A stretch of DNA of 5,473 nucleotides from Flavobacterium sp. (GTDB taxonomy: Bacteria; Bacteroidota; Bacteroidia; Flavobacteriales; Flavobacteriaceae). Every line of letters begins with the position of its first letter. Position 1 is the first letter of the stretch. The position numbers were made by a program, and so were the translations under genes. The stretch covers positions 1 to 5,473 of the forward strand of contig JALRGZ010000290.1 in the NCBI GenBank assembly GCA_023253295.1, read 5' to 3'. Below, piece after piece: positions 5,402-5,473 of the stretch. The notes beneath the pieces are model-generated. The model searched no databases. It saw nothing but the letters and a program-made list of their open reading frames with translations, and was not told where the DNA came from.

Positions 5402-5473
5402 ATGAAAAACTTTATATATCTGATTACTTTATTATCGATCTTTATTGGTTGTGAAAAAGTAGATGATGACACA
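5402..5473 (+). CDS. Lipoprotein, N-terminal fragment
   Basis: The first 24 codons read MKNFIYLITLLSIFIGCEKV then DDDT and run off the window. A lysine at position 2, a hydrophobic core and cysteine 17 after FIG form a signal peptidase II leader (lipobox -3 Phe is less usual but tolerated in Bacteroidota). The protein would be exported by Sec, cleaved before Cys17 and lipidated. The residues after the cysteine (EKVDDD) are acidic, like the lipoprotein export signals described for surface-exposed lipoproteins in Flavobacteriia. The outer-membrane surface is therefore a likely location. Nothing of the mature domain is visible, so the function is unknown. The start has no Shine-Dalgarno, as expected in this phylum, and is preceded by A-rich AAGAACA. 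A small inverted repeat TTCTTA/TAAGAA ends two bases before the ATG. Confidence 0.78.
   Translation, partial: MKNFIYLITLLSIFIGCEKVDDDT

Overview
The window is almost certainly a join of two unrelated DNAs. Bases 1 to about 550 are G+C-rich (roughly two thirds by eye) and carry one long open frame on the minus strand that reads as part of a glycine-rich phage tail-fibre-type protein. From about 547-558 onward the DNA is A+T-rich and looks like a Flavobacterium-type member of the Bacteroidota. The evidence is a SecA with the extra segments typical of that phylum, no Shine-Dalgarno sequences, a TAnnTTTG-type promoter box, a flavobacterial-style intergenic repeat and a Bacteroidota-type lipoprotein leader. 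Both genes at the join are cut at the same place: the tail gene loses its N-terminus and the flavobacterial gene loses everything but its last 19 or so codons. A chimeric contig or clone is the simplest explanation.

Layout of the flavobacterial part: (i) the C-terminal tip of a small acidic protein, recalled as the DUF2795-family gene that precedes secA in flavobacteria, followed by an intrinsic terminator; (ii) complete secA (1115 codons), the ATPase that drives preproteins through SecYEG, closed by a strong 14-bp-stem terminator; (iii) a 194-base spacer holding a repeat element, a 9-bp inverted repeat and a likely promoter; (iv) an unrecognised 257-residue protein with two predicted membrane segments, more A+T-rich than secA and probably accessory; (v) a 333-base non-coding stretch with several imperfect palindromes; (vi) the first 24 codons of a lipoprotein cut by the window end.

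The genes do not form an obvious functional system. secA is a housekeeping gene in its own transcription unit. The membrane protein is flanked by different repeat-like sequences on each side, which suggests it was inserted at a site next to secA. The lipoprotein would be a SecA export substrate like any other and shows no specific link to it. I see no CRISPR array, tRNA, rRNA, transposase or recognisable defence system. The points most worth checking are the chimeric junction, the orphan membrane gene with its palindromic promoter region, and the SecA C-terminal tail that lacks the zinc-binding motif.
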